Below are positions 32,750-44,017 of a stretch of 64,000 nt of DNA, piece after piece. Position numbers and translations under genes: made by a program. Under the pieces are notes generated by a model. The model was not told where the DNA came from. It did no database searches and saw only the letters and a list, made by a program, of their open reading frames with translations. Every line of letters starts with the position of its first letter. The stretch's first letter is position 1. The DNA comes from Prorocentrum cordatum (taxonomy: Eukaryota > Sar > Dinophyceae > Prorocentrales > Prorocentraceae): NCBI GenBank assembly GCA_963575745.1, contig CAUYUJ010014594.1:28501-92500 (forward strand), in the 5' to 3' direction.

Positions 32750-33700
32750 GAGGCGGGGGGGGGCCCGACGCACCATGGGGGTGTCGGGGCGCCAGGGACC
32801 CTTCCAGATCGCCCAAGACAGCCCCAACACATATGAAAACGGCCGCGAGAGGTCTCCAGGAGGCCTACTACGCGAGAGGTCTCCAGGAGGCCTACTACCG
32901 CGGAGTTATCGTTCGAACACGCCCAAGATGGCCTCTGGATGGCTCGCATTCCCAAAAGGGCCCCAAGAAACCAAAATCACTGATGTTCCTTCGGATTTGG
33001 GTACAGTTTAGCGTTTCAGCCTTTTGGCACTCCGACGCTCCAAGACGGCCCAAGGTCCCCAAGACCGCTCCACGATAGCCGAAGAGGCCTCCAAGAGGGC
33101 CCCAAGACGGCCTGCGAGGCCCCAAGACGGTGCCTGAGGCGCCCAAGCTGGCCCGAGAGGGCCTCAAGACAGTCCCAAGAGAGGCCCAAAAATGGGAACG
33201 TGAACCCAACAGCAGAGTCTTCCGCCCTGAGAGGCCCAGAGAAAGTCCGCAAGTGGTCCGACGAGGCCCCCATAAGCCTCCCAAGTGGCCCCAAAAGGCC
33301 CCAAGGAGACGAACAAGGGGCCCCAAGATTGCCCAACAGTGCCCTTGATGCATCAAAACTATCTGCAGGAGGCCCCCGGGAGGCTTCCGGATTGCCTCAG
33401 TGTGGCCCCCGGCGCCCTCAAGTCGGGGCCTCCACGCAACCAAAACGGCCAATGACGGCTTCATGTTGCAGAAAATCACCTCCCGACTGCCTGGAGAACC
33501 CCGACGATGCTCCCAAGGGACCCCGAGAAGCCCCAAGACGCCCCCAAAAAAAACACCCAAGAGGTGCCTCCAACAAAAATTAAGCACGGAGAGACCCCCC
33601 AGAAGCCCTTCAGATGCCCCCACGGAGACCCAAGAGGCCCCCAATATGCCATCAGTAGGCACGACCATGTCACGCGCCTGTGCTTAATAGCGCTGTCCAA
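32750..33700 (+). mobile_element. CCAAGAGG-type element, copy D (diverged)
   Basis: Same architecture: a GGCGCCAGGGACCCTTCCAG start, a T-rich landmark at 32979-33037 (TGTTCCTTCGGATTTGGGTA ... GGCACTCCGACGCTCC), a second landmark GGGAACGTGAACCCAACAGC ... TCTTCCGCCCTGAGAGGCCC at 33187, and a CCAAGAGG body to about 33640. The conserved GGCCGGCGGAAT end is not present. An internal duplication GAGAGGTCTCCAGGAGGCCT lies at 32846 and 32875. Confidence 0.6.
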
Positions 33701-33769
33701 GAACTTCCAGTGCCCCCCCGGCCTGGGCTAGAACTTGAACGCGCGCGAAGCGCGCGCGATGGTTCTAGT

Positions 33770-33784
33770 ACGTACATATATATA

Positions 33785-33837
<53 letters not shown>

Positions 33838-34070
33838 ATGTGTGTGTTGTACGCATGATTGTATGAGTATGTATGTGTGCATGCATGCATGCATGCATGC
33901 ATGCATGCATGCATGCACACATACATGCATGTATGTATGTACGTACGTATGTGTACATGTATGTAAATATGCATGCATGCATGCAAGTATGCATGTATGT
34001 GTGTATGTATGTATGTACGCATGTATGTGTATGTATGTACACACATATATATATATATATGTATGTATTC
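33770..34070. repeat. TATATG, GCAT and GTAT microsatellites
   Basis: TATATGTATATG hexanucleotides (33775-33838), GCATGCATGCAT tetranucleotides (33876-33915), and GTATGTAC/GTATGTGT words to 34070. The self-complementary GCAT tract can form cruciform or Z-type structures. Open frames are artefacts. Confidence 0.93.
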
Positions 34071-34265
34071 TCCTCCAAATTCACGGACGCTCAAAACGCG
34101 CCCAAGGCCGCCAAGAGGCCCCAAGACGCCCCGAGTTCCTCGGGGCTTCCAAGAGACATCAGCAAATGAATCATCCCTTCCCTTCTCCCTCATCCATCCT
34201 CCTCCTGTCTCGAGCGATGACGGCTGCCCCTCTTTGCTCCTGCACTTCCCTTCTCGTCTCAACTC
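34071..34265. other. CCAAGACG fragment and unassigned DNA
   Basis: A short CGCCCAAGGCCGCCAAGAGG fragment, then unassigned sequence. Confidence 0.4.
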
Positions 34266-34690
34266 ACCTGGGCGCCTGTTATGGATGGGCCGGCGGGGGC
34301 GCGCGAAGCGCCAAGGATAAAACGAAAGGGGTCACGGGTGGAAAAAAGGGGGCACGGTCGGTCGGAAGAAAAGAAAGAGGGCGTGCGCGGGGGGGGGGAA
34401 CGCGGGGGCGCGGTCGCGCAGCGGGGGGGGCGCGGTCGGTTGGAGGAAAGGGGGGGGAAGGGGGGGGGTAATGGTAGGGAGTCGGGGGGGGGAGCGGTGG
34501 CCACGGTTGGGCAGCACGGGGGGGGGGCGGTCGGGGGGCGGGGGGGGCGGGGGGCCGCGGTCGGAAAGCGGGGGAAAGGGAGCTGCCGGTCGGAACAAAG
34601 GGAAGGGGCCACGGGGGAAGAGGGGGGGGGTCGCGGTCGGCCGGGGCAAAGGGACAGGGGCGGGGGCGCGGACAGGGGCGCGACGCCCAC
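34266..34690 (+). repeat. G-run-rich tract
   Basis: Many runs of 6-10 G separated by short A/C/T spacers (GGGGGGGGG..., CGGTCGG words). A GGATGGGCCGGCGGGGGCGC, GCGAAGCGCCAAGGATAA word at 34284 resembles a decayed right end of the CCAAGAGG element. The plus strand could form G-quadruplexes; Pro/Arg-rich frames are artefacts. Confidence 0.7.
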
Positions 34691-34749
34691 TCGCCCCGCG
34701 GGGCGGCCCTGCGAGATGCCAGGCGGCGGCGCCTCGGCGCCAACACGGA

Positions 34750-37250
34750 GATTCAAATTCAGCACGGGTTGGACTCGCGCGATCAGATTACCCGGCCCCC
34801 GCCCGCCTTTCTGGCGGAATTGTTTGCCAAGGTTGTCCGCCACTTCTGCGACTGCAACGTGGCCAATCGTGAATGCGAGCGCGTTGGGTCGGCGCGGTAG
34901 TCTCTTTGCGCGTGGACGCGTCTCGGTTGGGCCACACAGCAAGGCCTTCTGGCCCCACTTGCCCGCGTCGTCGTTGAAGGACCCCCCAAAAAGTCACCAT
35001 TGCAAGCGCTTCTGCCTCGCGCGCAAATCTTCGTTGCCCACCCGCACGCAAGATTGCCCCACTTGCTTCGTCGCGCGTCGAGTCCAACCATTGCAATCGA
35101 AGGAAACACGTGCTCGATGCGGCGCTGCCACGGGCGCTGGCGTCGGCGTCGCCGCTGTCGGAGTAGCTGCCCGGAATGGCGCCTTCCTTGTCGGAGCGGC
35201 GCCCAGCCCACTCATCTTGAAAACGACGTCGCGGTGACCCAAGCATCACCCTAAGATCTAAGCACGCGGCGCTGGGCGAACCGAGCCCGCACTTCCCACG
35301 CAACCGCCATCGTTCACAAGCCAGCCCCGCGCAATAGCGCAGGGGCAACGGCGCCATTGAACAGCCGAAGGCGGTCTTTCAAGGAATACGAACGCGTAAT
35401 TAATTCTTGCTCGAAGAGGCCTAATTTTTTCCACGCCGCTGCGATCATGGATTCTACCTGCGTCGCAGTCGGGTCGCAGGAAGCAGCCTGGCGCCCCGTC
35501 TTTCGGCGCTGCGGGACAAGGCGAGATTTCGATGTTGCTTCTGTTGGCGACTGTATGCTCGGGGCTGCATCGCGGTCCTCTCCCTCGTAAATGGCGAAAA
35601 TATCATAAGCGTCCCTGAATGCGCCCCCAGAGCAGCGAATTGCGCGGCGCGCGCCGCATCCAAAATCGCACGCGTTAGTCTTCTCGGCGACGACGCCGCC
35701 AGTGACGCGTCATCTGCGAAACGATCATCTGTCGGACCATTGCATTCGCGCATTGGCATTGGCATGCCGCGCCCCCCTGCCTGACTATTTGTCCGAAGCT
35801 CGCCAAAGATGACTTCCGATAGGCAGATGAAGAGCAGCGAACTAAGCGGATCCCCTTGTTTAGTTCCTCTGCCGATGGTGCATGCCTTGTTCCACGTATC
35901 TGCATTGACGCACGCAGTCTGGCCGGTGCAAAAACGAAAGGAAAAATGGGCATACACCACTGGGGCCCATGCGCCCGCAATGCCTGCCAGAGAGACTGAT
36001 GTGAAACAGCATCGAAAGCTTTTTAAAATCCAACGTGGCAGGGCACGCTGGGAGCTGCAACTCCCGCGATGGATCCTGGATGCTAGCCAGCGTCAACGAA
36101 TGGCCATCTCAATTGAACTGTAGCCGAAAGCCCGCTTGAGCGGGGGGGCGATGTGCATCTAGCCTGGGTTCCAATCGATTGCACAGAGAACGAAAGAATA
36201 GCTTGTGCATGTGCGGGATCATTGAGACTGGCCGGTAAGTCTGCGGCAGACCGGGCCCTTCTGACTTAATTATCACGCTGATATGAGCGCGTTTCCACTG
36301 CTGTGGCGTCGCTGTGCCCTGGGCAAGAATGTTGTTTACTAGCTTCTGCGCCGCATGCCTGGATGTCTCGCCCCCGCAATTCAAGGCACCCGCTGCTATA
36401 CCAATGGTGCCTGGAGCTTTACCGCGTTTAGTTGTCGCAATGCGCGCGCCAGTTCCTCATTACTGAAGCTGGTACCTTCTGATTATCCACTGCCCGGCCT
36501 GACTTGAGATCAGTCTTCGTTTCATATGACCGCGATACAAAAGACGCCTAAATATCAGCAAACACATCAGCTACGCCCCGTCTGTCACGCACCGATTCGC
36601 CCGATATTGAACGCATCGCTGTCACCATGTCCTTCTTCCTGGCAGTTTTCATCCCAGTGGCCCTGCGCAAATCCCAGAGCTCTCCCAAGATAGTGGCAAT
36701 TCGCTTATGTCGGTAAACTCTGCCTTTTGTTTGCAATTCTCTCCGGATATGGTTGCTGAGTCGTTCCCTCGAGGCCGTGCACGCGCTTCGCACCTTCCTG
36801 CGCTGACGAAGTGGATCGCCAAATGGTCACTGGAAAGACGAAGGTCCTCCCAAGTCATCTTCTGCAACCCCCATGCTCTTTGAAATCGATTGTTCTATAT
36901 ATGGAATCGCGCCTGGATTGTATTCCATACGTGTCCTCTGCAGCAGCGAGGGTACGATCCAACCGTCGCACATACGCTTGCGCATCTAATGGGGGCCATT
37001 TCTTCGCTGTTGTGCGCGCCACCTTGTGTGATCCACTCGGCCTCCCACTGTTGACTACAACTTTCTGTTTGAGCACGCTGCTCCGCAATACTACGTCGGC
37101 GAGGTATGATCCCATATCAACCGTGGCTGTAGCAACACAGTCCACCACTGTATTCCAAAACCATCTTGACGTAAGCATGTCATATATTTGCTTCGGGGTG
37201 CGCTGCATGCTAGAAACATATGTCGGCAGTAGGTGAGGAAGTTATTAAAT
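34750..37250 (-). pseudogene. LINE retrotransposon relic 1 (RT region)
   Basis: Minus strand, read from 37250 down. A region upstream of the reverse transcriptase (37208-36548) holds ATVDMGSYLADVVLRSSVLK and ERLSNHIRRELQTKGRVYRH. The RT palm begins near 36380 with NNILAQGTATPQQWKRAHIS, VIIKSEGPGLPQTYRPVSMI and PPAQAGFR. Motif A reads TLDFKK then, after a one-base frame slip in an A run near 36024, AFDAVSHQSLWQALR. GRGTKQGDPLSSLLF follows, then the catalytic FADDA near 35716. The thumb/C-terminus continues in other frames: AAWKKLGLFEQELITRSYSL, RLRLFNGAVAPALLRG (about 35430-35330), then VMLGSPRRRFQDEWAGRR, fading by 34.75 kb. At least four frame breaks and several stops show it is dead. The 5' endonuclease is mostly absent. 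Confidence 0.8.
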
Positions 37251-37610
37251 CATCGCCTTCGTGGTGACAGCGTACTGTGCGTTTGCCTACTCCTTTAGCC
37301 ATTTCCCTCTCTCGTTGTCGGGGCCATGCGCATGTTTCCCACATACCAGTCTGTTGTCTCCGTCGGTTGCAGGCCTAACCTGCGCATTGTAGCCTGCGCC
37401 CATCAGCACTTGAAGCCGCTTCTGCACACCTTTTTGACCATGTGTGGTACCTCATCGTACACTCCTTGCACAGCATGATCGGGATACTTACTGTAAGGAA
37501 AATATGTTGTTACAAGCGTCGCCCATAATGATGTAATAGTGTGTCCATGTACGCAGCGCGCCCACCGACCGGCACAAACTATTTGATGAACGAGCCCACA
37601 AACGGGACAC
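37251..37610. other. No gene seen
   Basis: Probably the upstream part or flank of the LINE relic. No motif recognised. Confidence 0.35.
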
Positions 37611-37614
37611 GGGC

Positions 37615-38035
37615 GGGGGGACAGCCAACGCCCACACATCCCAGTACCCCCAGCGCAGACCGACACATGCCAGCACGCATCCGAGCACACCCAGGGAGGC
37701 CACGGCCAGCACGTATTCCAGCACATCACGCATCCCAGCCGCCAGCGCACATCCCAGTACGTCCGACACATCTCAGCACACCGATCTCAGCACACGGATT
37801 CCAGCACACCAAGGCAGTACAACGACACATCCCAGCACACCCAGGCGAGATCACACCAGTAGGTATGATAATATGTGCAATTCAATACAATGGCGGCGAC
37901 GGACGGCGATGGCGGCGACGGGGCGGCGACGGCGACAACCTAGCCGCCAGACCGACAATCGGGCCCAGATGACGGGCGGCGACGACATATCCGCCAGACC
38001 GACGCGCAGGCCCAGTCCTTTAGAAACGAAGTAAG
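37615..38035. repeat. CAGCACACCC and GGCGGCGAC repeat block
   Basis: 37615-37850: degenerate 12-14 bp CCAGCACATCC/CAGCACACCCAGG units. 37888-38035: GGCGGCGACGG units, then GCCGCCAGACCGACGCGCAG and GCCCAGTCCTTTAGAAACG. The second part has a partner at 49425-49615 (GCCGCCAGAACGACACGCAG, GCCCAGTTCATTAGACCAGG). Confidence 0.65.
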
Positions 38036-38117
38036 GAGCACTAAATGCAAGCAGTGTTTTATGGAAGGCGTAAGAAGCCCGATGTGCAAGCATTGTTTAG
38101 GGTGTGTGTGTGTGTAT

Positions 38118-38131
38118 ATCTGATATATATA

Positions 38132-38177
<46 letters not shown>

Positions 38178-38178
38178 A
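38118..38178. repeat. (TA)n/(TG)n microsatellite
   Basis: GTGTGTGTGTATATCTG, then TATATATA to 38172 and TGTGTGTATACACACA. Confidence 0.95.
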
Positions 38179-38394
38179 TACACACATGGCCAGCCTCCCT
38201 CCCCCGGTCCCTCATGATCTCCCCCCAACCACCCCCCACCGGTATCTCCTCTCACCCTCCTCCCCCTCCCCTCCCCGAGTCCCCCTGCAGGAGGAGGATC
38301 AACAACAAAACCCCCACCCGGCCGCCCACACTCCTTGTTCCTTCGTCTCCCACCTCTCTCATCCTCATCCTCGTCGTTCTCATCGTTGCTTTTT

Positions 38395-38694
38395 CTCATT
38401 CTCCTCCTCCTCCTCCTCCTCCTCCTCCTCCTCTCCTCCTCCTGTTCTTCCTCCTGTTCCTCCTCTTCCTCCTCGTCCTCCTCTTCCTCCTCGTCCTCCT
38501 TTACCTCCTCCTCCTCCTCCTCTTCCTCCTCCTCTCTTCCTCCTCTTCCTTTTACTCCTCAGTATCCTCTCCTCCTCCTCCTCCTCCTCGCCTCCTTTTC
38601 CTCCTCCTCCTCCTCCTCCTCCTCCTCCTCCTCCTCCTCCTGTTCCTCCTGTTCCTCCTCTTCCTCCTCGTCCTCCTTTACCTCCTCCTCCTCC

Positions 38695-38726
<32 letters not shown>

Positions 38727-38800
38727 TTCCTTTTACTCCTCAGTATCCTTTTCCTCCTCCTCCTCCGCCTCCTTTTCCTCCTCCTCCTCTTTCGGCCTCT
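38395..38800. repeat. (CCT)n pyrimidine array with internal duplication
   Basis: CCTCCTCCT array with TTC/GTC interruptions. The block TTTTACTCCTCAGTATCC followed by TCTTCC/CTCCT appears at 38549 and 38731, about 182 bp apart, so a 180-bp segment is duplicated within it. Confidence 0.9.
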
Positions 38801-39060
38801 TCCTCCCCCCACCCACCCAACGTTTCTCCTCGCCCTTCCTCTCCCCCCGCCCCTCGTCCATCCTCTCTTCACCCCCTGTTCCCATGCCGCGCCTCCTTGG
38901 CCCCCATCGTTCCTTCACATCCCCTGCGCGAGAGCGGCGGAAAGGACAGCCGCGATGGGAAATGCATGTTCGCACTCATGTACACTCGCCTCACGTGCTT
39001 GATCTGCGACGAAGGAAATGGTTTCGTAACCCACGGTTCGGGTTGATTTGAACATAGTCC
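38801..39060. other. No gene seen
   Basis: Transition from pyrimidine array to CAT array. Short frames only. Confidence 0.35.
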
Positions 39061-39061
39061 C

Positions 39062-40365
39062 GCTTCCGCACCACCAGCAGTATTATCGCCGTCGTCGGCG
39101 TCGTCGTCGTTCGTGTAATAGTCATCGTAATCGTCGACGTCGGTATCATAATCGACGCCGCCATCACCATCACTATCATCATCATCACCACCATCATCAT
39201 CCTCACCACAAACGCCACCACCACCACTACGACTACCGTCACAATTCTAGCCGTCAACATCACCAACACCATCATAATCATCGTCATCAACAAAAGCATC
39301 ATCATCCCCAACATCATCATACGCGACACTATCATCATGGCCGCACTCATCGGCATCATCATCGTCATCATCAAAACCCACATCATCGCCACCGTCATAA
39401 CTACCACCCACATCATCATCATCACCATCATCATCATCAACAGCACCATCGCCATCCGCATCATCATCATCATAACAACCATCGCCGTATTCAAAGCACC
39501 TGTCGTCATCAGCATCATCATCAACATCCACATCGTCACCATGTTCATCCGCACCATCGTCACCGCAATCATCGTGGTCCCCACCACCATGATCCACATC
39601 ACCAGCATCATAAACGTCACGCGCAACATCGCCATCAGCACCATACTTCCCATCATCATCACCATCAACAACACCATCCGAACACCCGCCAACTTCATAC
39701 CCACCATCATCACCATCCCCCACACCATCATCGTTCTGATCATCAACATCACCACCATCGACATCATCGTCACACGCACCACCAACATCATCAACAACAA
39801 CGTCGTAACCATCATCATCGGAACCATCACCATCATCATCGTCGTCGTCGCGATCAACATCATAGTCATCAACTGCATCATCCGCATCCTCATCATAATC
39901 ACCATCATCACCACCATCGCTATCGTCATGTGCATATTCATCGTCAGAACCAGTATCGCCACCATCAGCAGCAAAATCTTAATCTCAATCATCACCGTGA
40001 CCACCTGTCATCATCAACAGGAACATCATCATCGTCGTCAACTCAATCACCATCAGCATCCGCATTCGCATCAACATCGTCGTCATGATCATCATCATGA
40101 CATTTAGCATAAACGCATTCATCCCCAGCATCCATATCATCACCGCCACAATCATCGATCATCACCGTGATCATCATCATTACCACCATAGTCATTATCA
40201 TCAAGATGCAACTCTTCATCACCACCTGCATCATCAACATCACCTGCATCATCAACATTATATTCATAAGAATCATCATCATCGTCGTCACCACGATCGT
40301 CGTCATCCTCATCATCATAAGCACCATCATCGTCGTCAGCATCATCACCATCATATGTATCCGTC
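39062..40365. repeat. 1.3-kb degenerate CAT/ATC array
   Basis: Trinucleotide-based CATCATCAC/ATCATC DNA with many substitutions (GTC, ACC, AAC, CGC), clearly older than the pure GAT arrays. Both strands stay open (poly-His, poly-Ile/Thr, poly-Met/Val, poly-Asp). It adjoins the downstream side of LINE relic 2. Confidence 0.93.
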
Positions 40366-40440
40366 GTGGGCGTCTGGGCTGCAATATTGCTGCTCGCGGT
40401 GCCCTGCGGGTTCGTATGTATTTCTTTCTTTCGGACGCCT

Positions 40441-41219
40441 CTAGCCACACCGTGACCAGCAACTACGCAAAACTTTTCCGCGGTTCGCAATTTCATTTGA
40501 TGTATCAGCCAGCATATCGAACATATTGCGCCCTCTAGTGCCATGGCTTCCGCTGCGAAGCGTGAAACAGGCGGGATCATGCAAGTACCACTCATGGCGA
40601 TAGGGAACATGTGGCGATGACCTCCGCGCAATACAACTGCATGGGCATACCAGGCCGCAGCAGAGCAGGAGCCTGCGCGTGTCCCCCGATCTGAACGAAC
40701 GACAGAATTTGCTTACATCTCCAACAATTGGCGGGGCGTTTTTCCGCCAGCCGGTGCCTACACCCATGGTGTGCCTTACAAGAAAATCGGGGATGCGATT
40801 GTTCTCGCGACGGCGCCATAAGATGGGATCCCCTGTCCCTGGCGCCAGGAACCATCCAGCATCGATCAACTTGAAGATCTCCCCGGTGACCCTGTCAAAC
40901 ACCGGTGCGAACCCAATGCGTTCAACGGAACGTGCCCGCATGTAGTTTTTGCTCGAGGCTTGCAGTCTACTGCGAAGATGAAGCATTTGCACACACGGTG
41001 GAACTGTGTCGGGTTGTTCGCCCCAACGCTGATCCGGACACGCATCCAAGCTATGATGGAGAGTCTTGTTCCGCGTGTTGAGGCAGGCTGGGATGTATAC
41101 CTGAACGTCCTGCGTACTTCAGCCACGGTTTGGAAGCTGCCGTTGCGTACAAAGTGAAATTTTACATTCGTAAAATGTGTACTCCGAAACTCATACGAAT
41201 CCCACCTGTCGCGTCTCAA
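40441..41219 (-). other. Unassigned minus-strand coding-like segment
   Basis: Frames of 202 and 117 codons (SVERIGFAPVFDRVTGEIFK, LIDAGWFLAPGTGDPILWRR) have natural composition and lie downstream of LINE relic 2 on the same strand. It could be its 3' part or an unrelated host fragment. Not recognised. Confidence 0.3.
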
Positions 41220-41225
41220 GCGCTA

Positions 41226-42018
41226 TTATGTTCCGAAAGCGTCGCGGAAAATGTCCTCACAATAGCGCCTGTGGCCGAGTCCTGCATGCACGATGCCCTC
41301 TGCCCACCGTTGCTTCTTGAAGTCCTTGACTCTTTCCCAAGAGAGACGGTCGCGGCAAACCCTTGGCAGGGCCACATAATTCACCCCGTTGGGCGAATTA
41401 AACTGTCGTTCCCGCCACGCCTCGTCGAAGATGGCTCGCAAAACCTTGCGATGAAAAGGGACGCGGCCGCGCTCCATGATACAATTTTGGATCGTGCGCG
41501 AAGCACGGAATAAATGAAACATATACCCTTCATCAGGTCGCCGCCGCAGCCCGAGAACCTTGCGGAACATGCCATTCTCCCAAGAACGCAAACGGACAAG
41601 GTAGTGTTTGGAGATGCGCAAAGAACCGTGACAAAACAAGCTGGATGCCACTGGAACCGCCGGTCAAACACGTAATTTACGTGATATCGGGCCACGTCCA
41701 GATAAGACCCGGCTGCGTTTCCATAAGCGAGCTTCTCATTGAGACAAGCGGTGTTCCAAGCTGACGTCGGTATCTCCTTTAGGGTCGAGAATAACGCCCA
41801 AAATCACAATGCCCTGCACTCGGTTGAGACTGGTAGCGCTGGAGACCTGCACGGCGTGCTGTTGCTGATGGGTGGTGTCTCGCAAGCAACCGCACAACAT
41901 GTACTCGAACGATGACGCCTTCCATTTGACCCGAAATATACGATTGCAGAGGTGAGGTCCCATATCATGTCCGTGAACTGCTCGAGCGATTCGCTGAAAA
42001 TGATAATGTGCTCTTGGG
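41226..42018 (-). pseudogene. LINE retrotransposon relic 2 (C-terminal part)
   Basis: The minus strand begins near 42018 with AHYHFQRIARAVHGHDMGPH and RVKWKASSFEYMLCG, then NRVQGIVILGVILDPKGDTD and VSLEHRLSQAWNTACLNEKL. After a frame change come LVRLRSWENGMFRKVLGLRR, RPDEGYMFHLFRASRTIQNC, then WRERQFNSPNGVNYVALPRV and RLSWERVKDFKKQRWAEG, stopping after FRDAFGT. 'ILG..LDP.GD...EHR...AW' followed by 'W..GM.RK(V/M)LGLRRRPDE' is the post-RT region of many LINE polyproteins (established pattern, recalled). The RT core itself is missing; the 5' side is cut at a GCC/GTC microsatellite. It is a different element from relic 1, since both hold C-terminal parts in different dialects. Confidence 0.75.
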
Positions 42019-42027
42019 ACCCTTTGT

Positions 42028-42125
42028 TGGCATCGTTGCCGCCACCGCCGCCGCCTTCGTGGTCGCTGCAGCGGCCGCCGTCGCCGCCGTCGCCGTGGCC
42101 GCCACCGTCGTCGACGTCGTCGTGT
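42028..42125. repeat. GCC/GTC microsatellite
   Basis: GCCGCCACCGCCGCC, then GTCGCCGCCGTCGCC and GTCGTCGACGTCGTCGTG. It marks the truncated 5' edge of LINE relic 2. Confidence 0.85.
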
Positions 42126-42199
42126 GATCTCTACAAGTCCTCGGTTAACAGAGATCCCCCTCCCCAAATCGACCCGCGACCAGCCCGAAGCAATGACGA

Positions 42200-42660
42200 C
42201 CCCCCTACCATCCGTGCACAGAGCAATGCAACATGCGATTTGCGGCAAAATCTTGCATCATGCGCAGGCTGACCCTGAACATGTTGTAATGCGTGTAAGC
42301 AAAGACAGCGGTGCTGCCCTCATGAAGTCCTCATATTGCCCCGTGTGTGCGCCCAACATCCCTGTCGAAAACACATGCAGAATGCACGTTGTGGTAACAT
42401 CTGAATCATGTTGTGACGCCCCGCGATCCTTGGCAGGGAAGATAGGGGTGCCATCAGATTGCCCAATGTGCAGGCCCACCACCACTATCAAAACCCAATG
42501 CAAAGAGCACACTGCGGCAAACGACTGCACCATGCGCGGGCGCCCACGATCAGTTTGCATTGCTGTTTGACAAGAACGATGGGGAGGGTGCGCGTATATA
42601 GTGTGGTGCGTGCGGGTCCACCATCCCTGTGGAAGACTACCGCAAAGTATTTGTGGGTTC
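42200..42660 (+). repeat. Cys/His-coding tandem repeats
   Basis: The plus frame contains YCPVCAPNIPVENTCRMH, then DCPMCRPTTTIKTQCKEH 123 bp later, then after a frame change CGACGSTIPVEDYRKV 142 bp further. The first two share C-x2-C-x9-C-x2-H spacing; the third keeps the CxxC and IPVE. At DNA level GCAACATGCGATTTGCGGCA (42230) and GCAAAGAGCACACTGCGGCA (42502) also repeat, about 272 bp apart. Either a zinc-binding repeat protein fragment or a satellite that happens to encode such spacing. No family was recognised. Confidence 0.45.
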
Positions 42661-42779
42661 GCGCGCCATGCGCGGTTCAGATCACCCCGCCATCACTTCC
42701 GAATTGCTTTCGACATGGTTGGTGGGGGGGTTGGGTTGGGCGGTGGAGGGGTGGAATGTTTCCGGATACGTGCTGTCAC

Positions 42780-43015
42780 GTGTATTGGCGCACATGGCAC
42801 ACTCTGCGCGCGCCGCGCACGCGGCGCACCTGGCGTGGGTGGAGCATGTGGTACGCTTGGCGAATGTGCAGCCCGCCGCGCATCCGGCGCACCAGACGCG
42901 CCGGGCACGCTGGGGTGTACGGGGCGGCTAGCGCACCTGGTGCGACAGGCGCACCTGGCACGCGAGGCACCCCTCGCGAGCGTCACGCACCTGGCGTCTG
43001 TTTTGCTGCCCGCTG
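42780..43015. repeat. GCACCTGGCGCG degenerate repeat
   Basis: Irregular 10-15 bp GCGCACCTGGCG / CACGCGGCGCACC units. Ala/Arg/Gly-rich frames come from these. Confidence 0.6.
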
Positions 43016-43077
43016 GCTGTCCATCCAATGGCGACCCTTGAAAGAGCTGAGACTCGGTGCTGCGTAACATATGCAGT

Positions 43078-43262
43078 GGGAGGGCGCTCCTAAACGGTCC
43101 AAGAGATCCCCAAGATGTCCACAAGACCATCCAAAACAACCCCACGACCCCCGAATCTACGCCAACATGGCCCGAAGGAGCCCCAAGAGGCCCAGGAGGC
43201 CCCAACAGGGCCCCAGAAGAACCCAAAGAGAGACTCCCAAAAGATCCCACTTAGGCCGACGA
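43078..43262 (+). repeat. CCAAGAGG-type fragment
   Basis: Short block of TCCAAGAGATCCCCAAGATG / GGCCCAGGAGGCCCCAACAG units without the landmarks of copies A-D. Probably a truncated copy. Confidence 0.55.
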
Positions 43263-44015
43263 GGGGCACAAGACAGTTCCTCCGAATGTTTGGTCACACA
43301 CACTTCTCTAGGCCATACGCCCCAACATTTACCGATTGGGAGATTTGCTCGCAATGATCCCCCCTTGGAAGCCCGCGTCATCTAGGTATTGCATCGATCT
43401 TCGTCGGCTTCCTGCGCTCTATCCTGCTCGGGCAGTCGCCCCATCGACCATTCGGGGGTTGGCGGGGTGGCGTGAGCCTCTCTACTAATTGCCTCTGGGG
43501 GCCTCCGGTTGGTCTCCTGGCGCAATTCCTGTATTTTTTGTGATCGTTATCTCCAGGAGCTGAACAAGGGCTAACCACGAGCCGGCGCGCCAAGCACACG
43601 CCGAATGCCTGTGCTACACGACAAATGCACAAAGATAGGCCTCAGACGAATGCGAAAGAAACTGAAACAATACAAAGGGCCAGACTAGAAGCGATCTCGG
43701 GGGACGCCTCATCTGACGGCGGGCGGAGATCGAAGGTCGGCAGGCGCCGGAGCGCGCCCTGCTCGGGCTGCCGGGCGAAATTCTCACAAGCTGGCGACGT
43801 TAGGTTTCGCGCACGATTTCGCGCACGCTTCTTCCAAAATTATTTAAAAGCTGACGGCGTCATCTGACGGCGGGCGGAGGCACGGGACAAAGGCTCGAGC
43901 CTCTCTCGCAGCAGGGGCTATACGAGGCCAGGCGCTCGAGAGAGCCAATCCCAGGAGCGCGGCAGGCAACGCCCTTCTCAAAGAAACGCCCCACACAAAG
44001 ACAGTGAGCCAATTG
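43263..44015. other. No gene supported
   Basis: A repeated word TCATCTGACGGCGGGCGGAG occurs at 43710 and 43860, with TTCGCGCACGATTTCGCGCA between. No coding domain. Confidence 0.4.
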
Positions 44016-44017
44016 AT

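Noticed and set aside
38045-39046. 333-codon Pro/Ser-rich frame
   Set aside because: Entirely CCT/CTC repeat-derived, with equally long frames in the other two phases.
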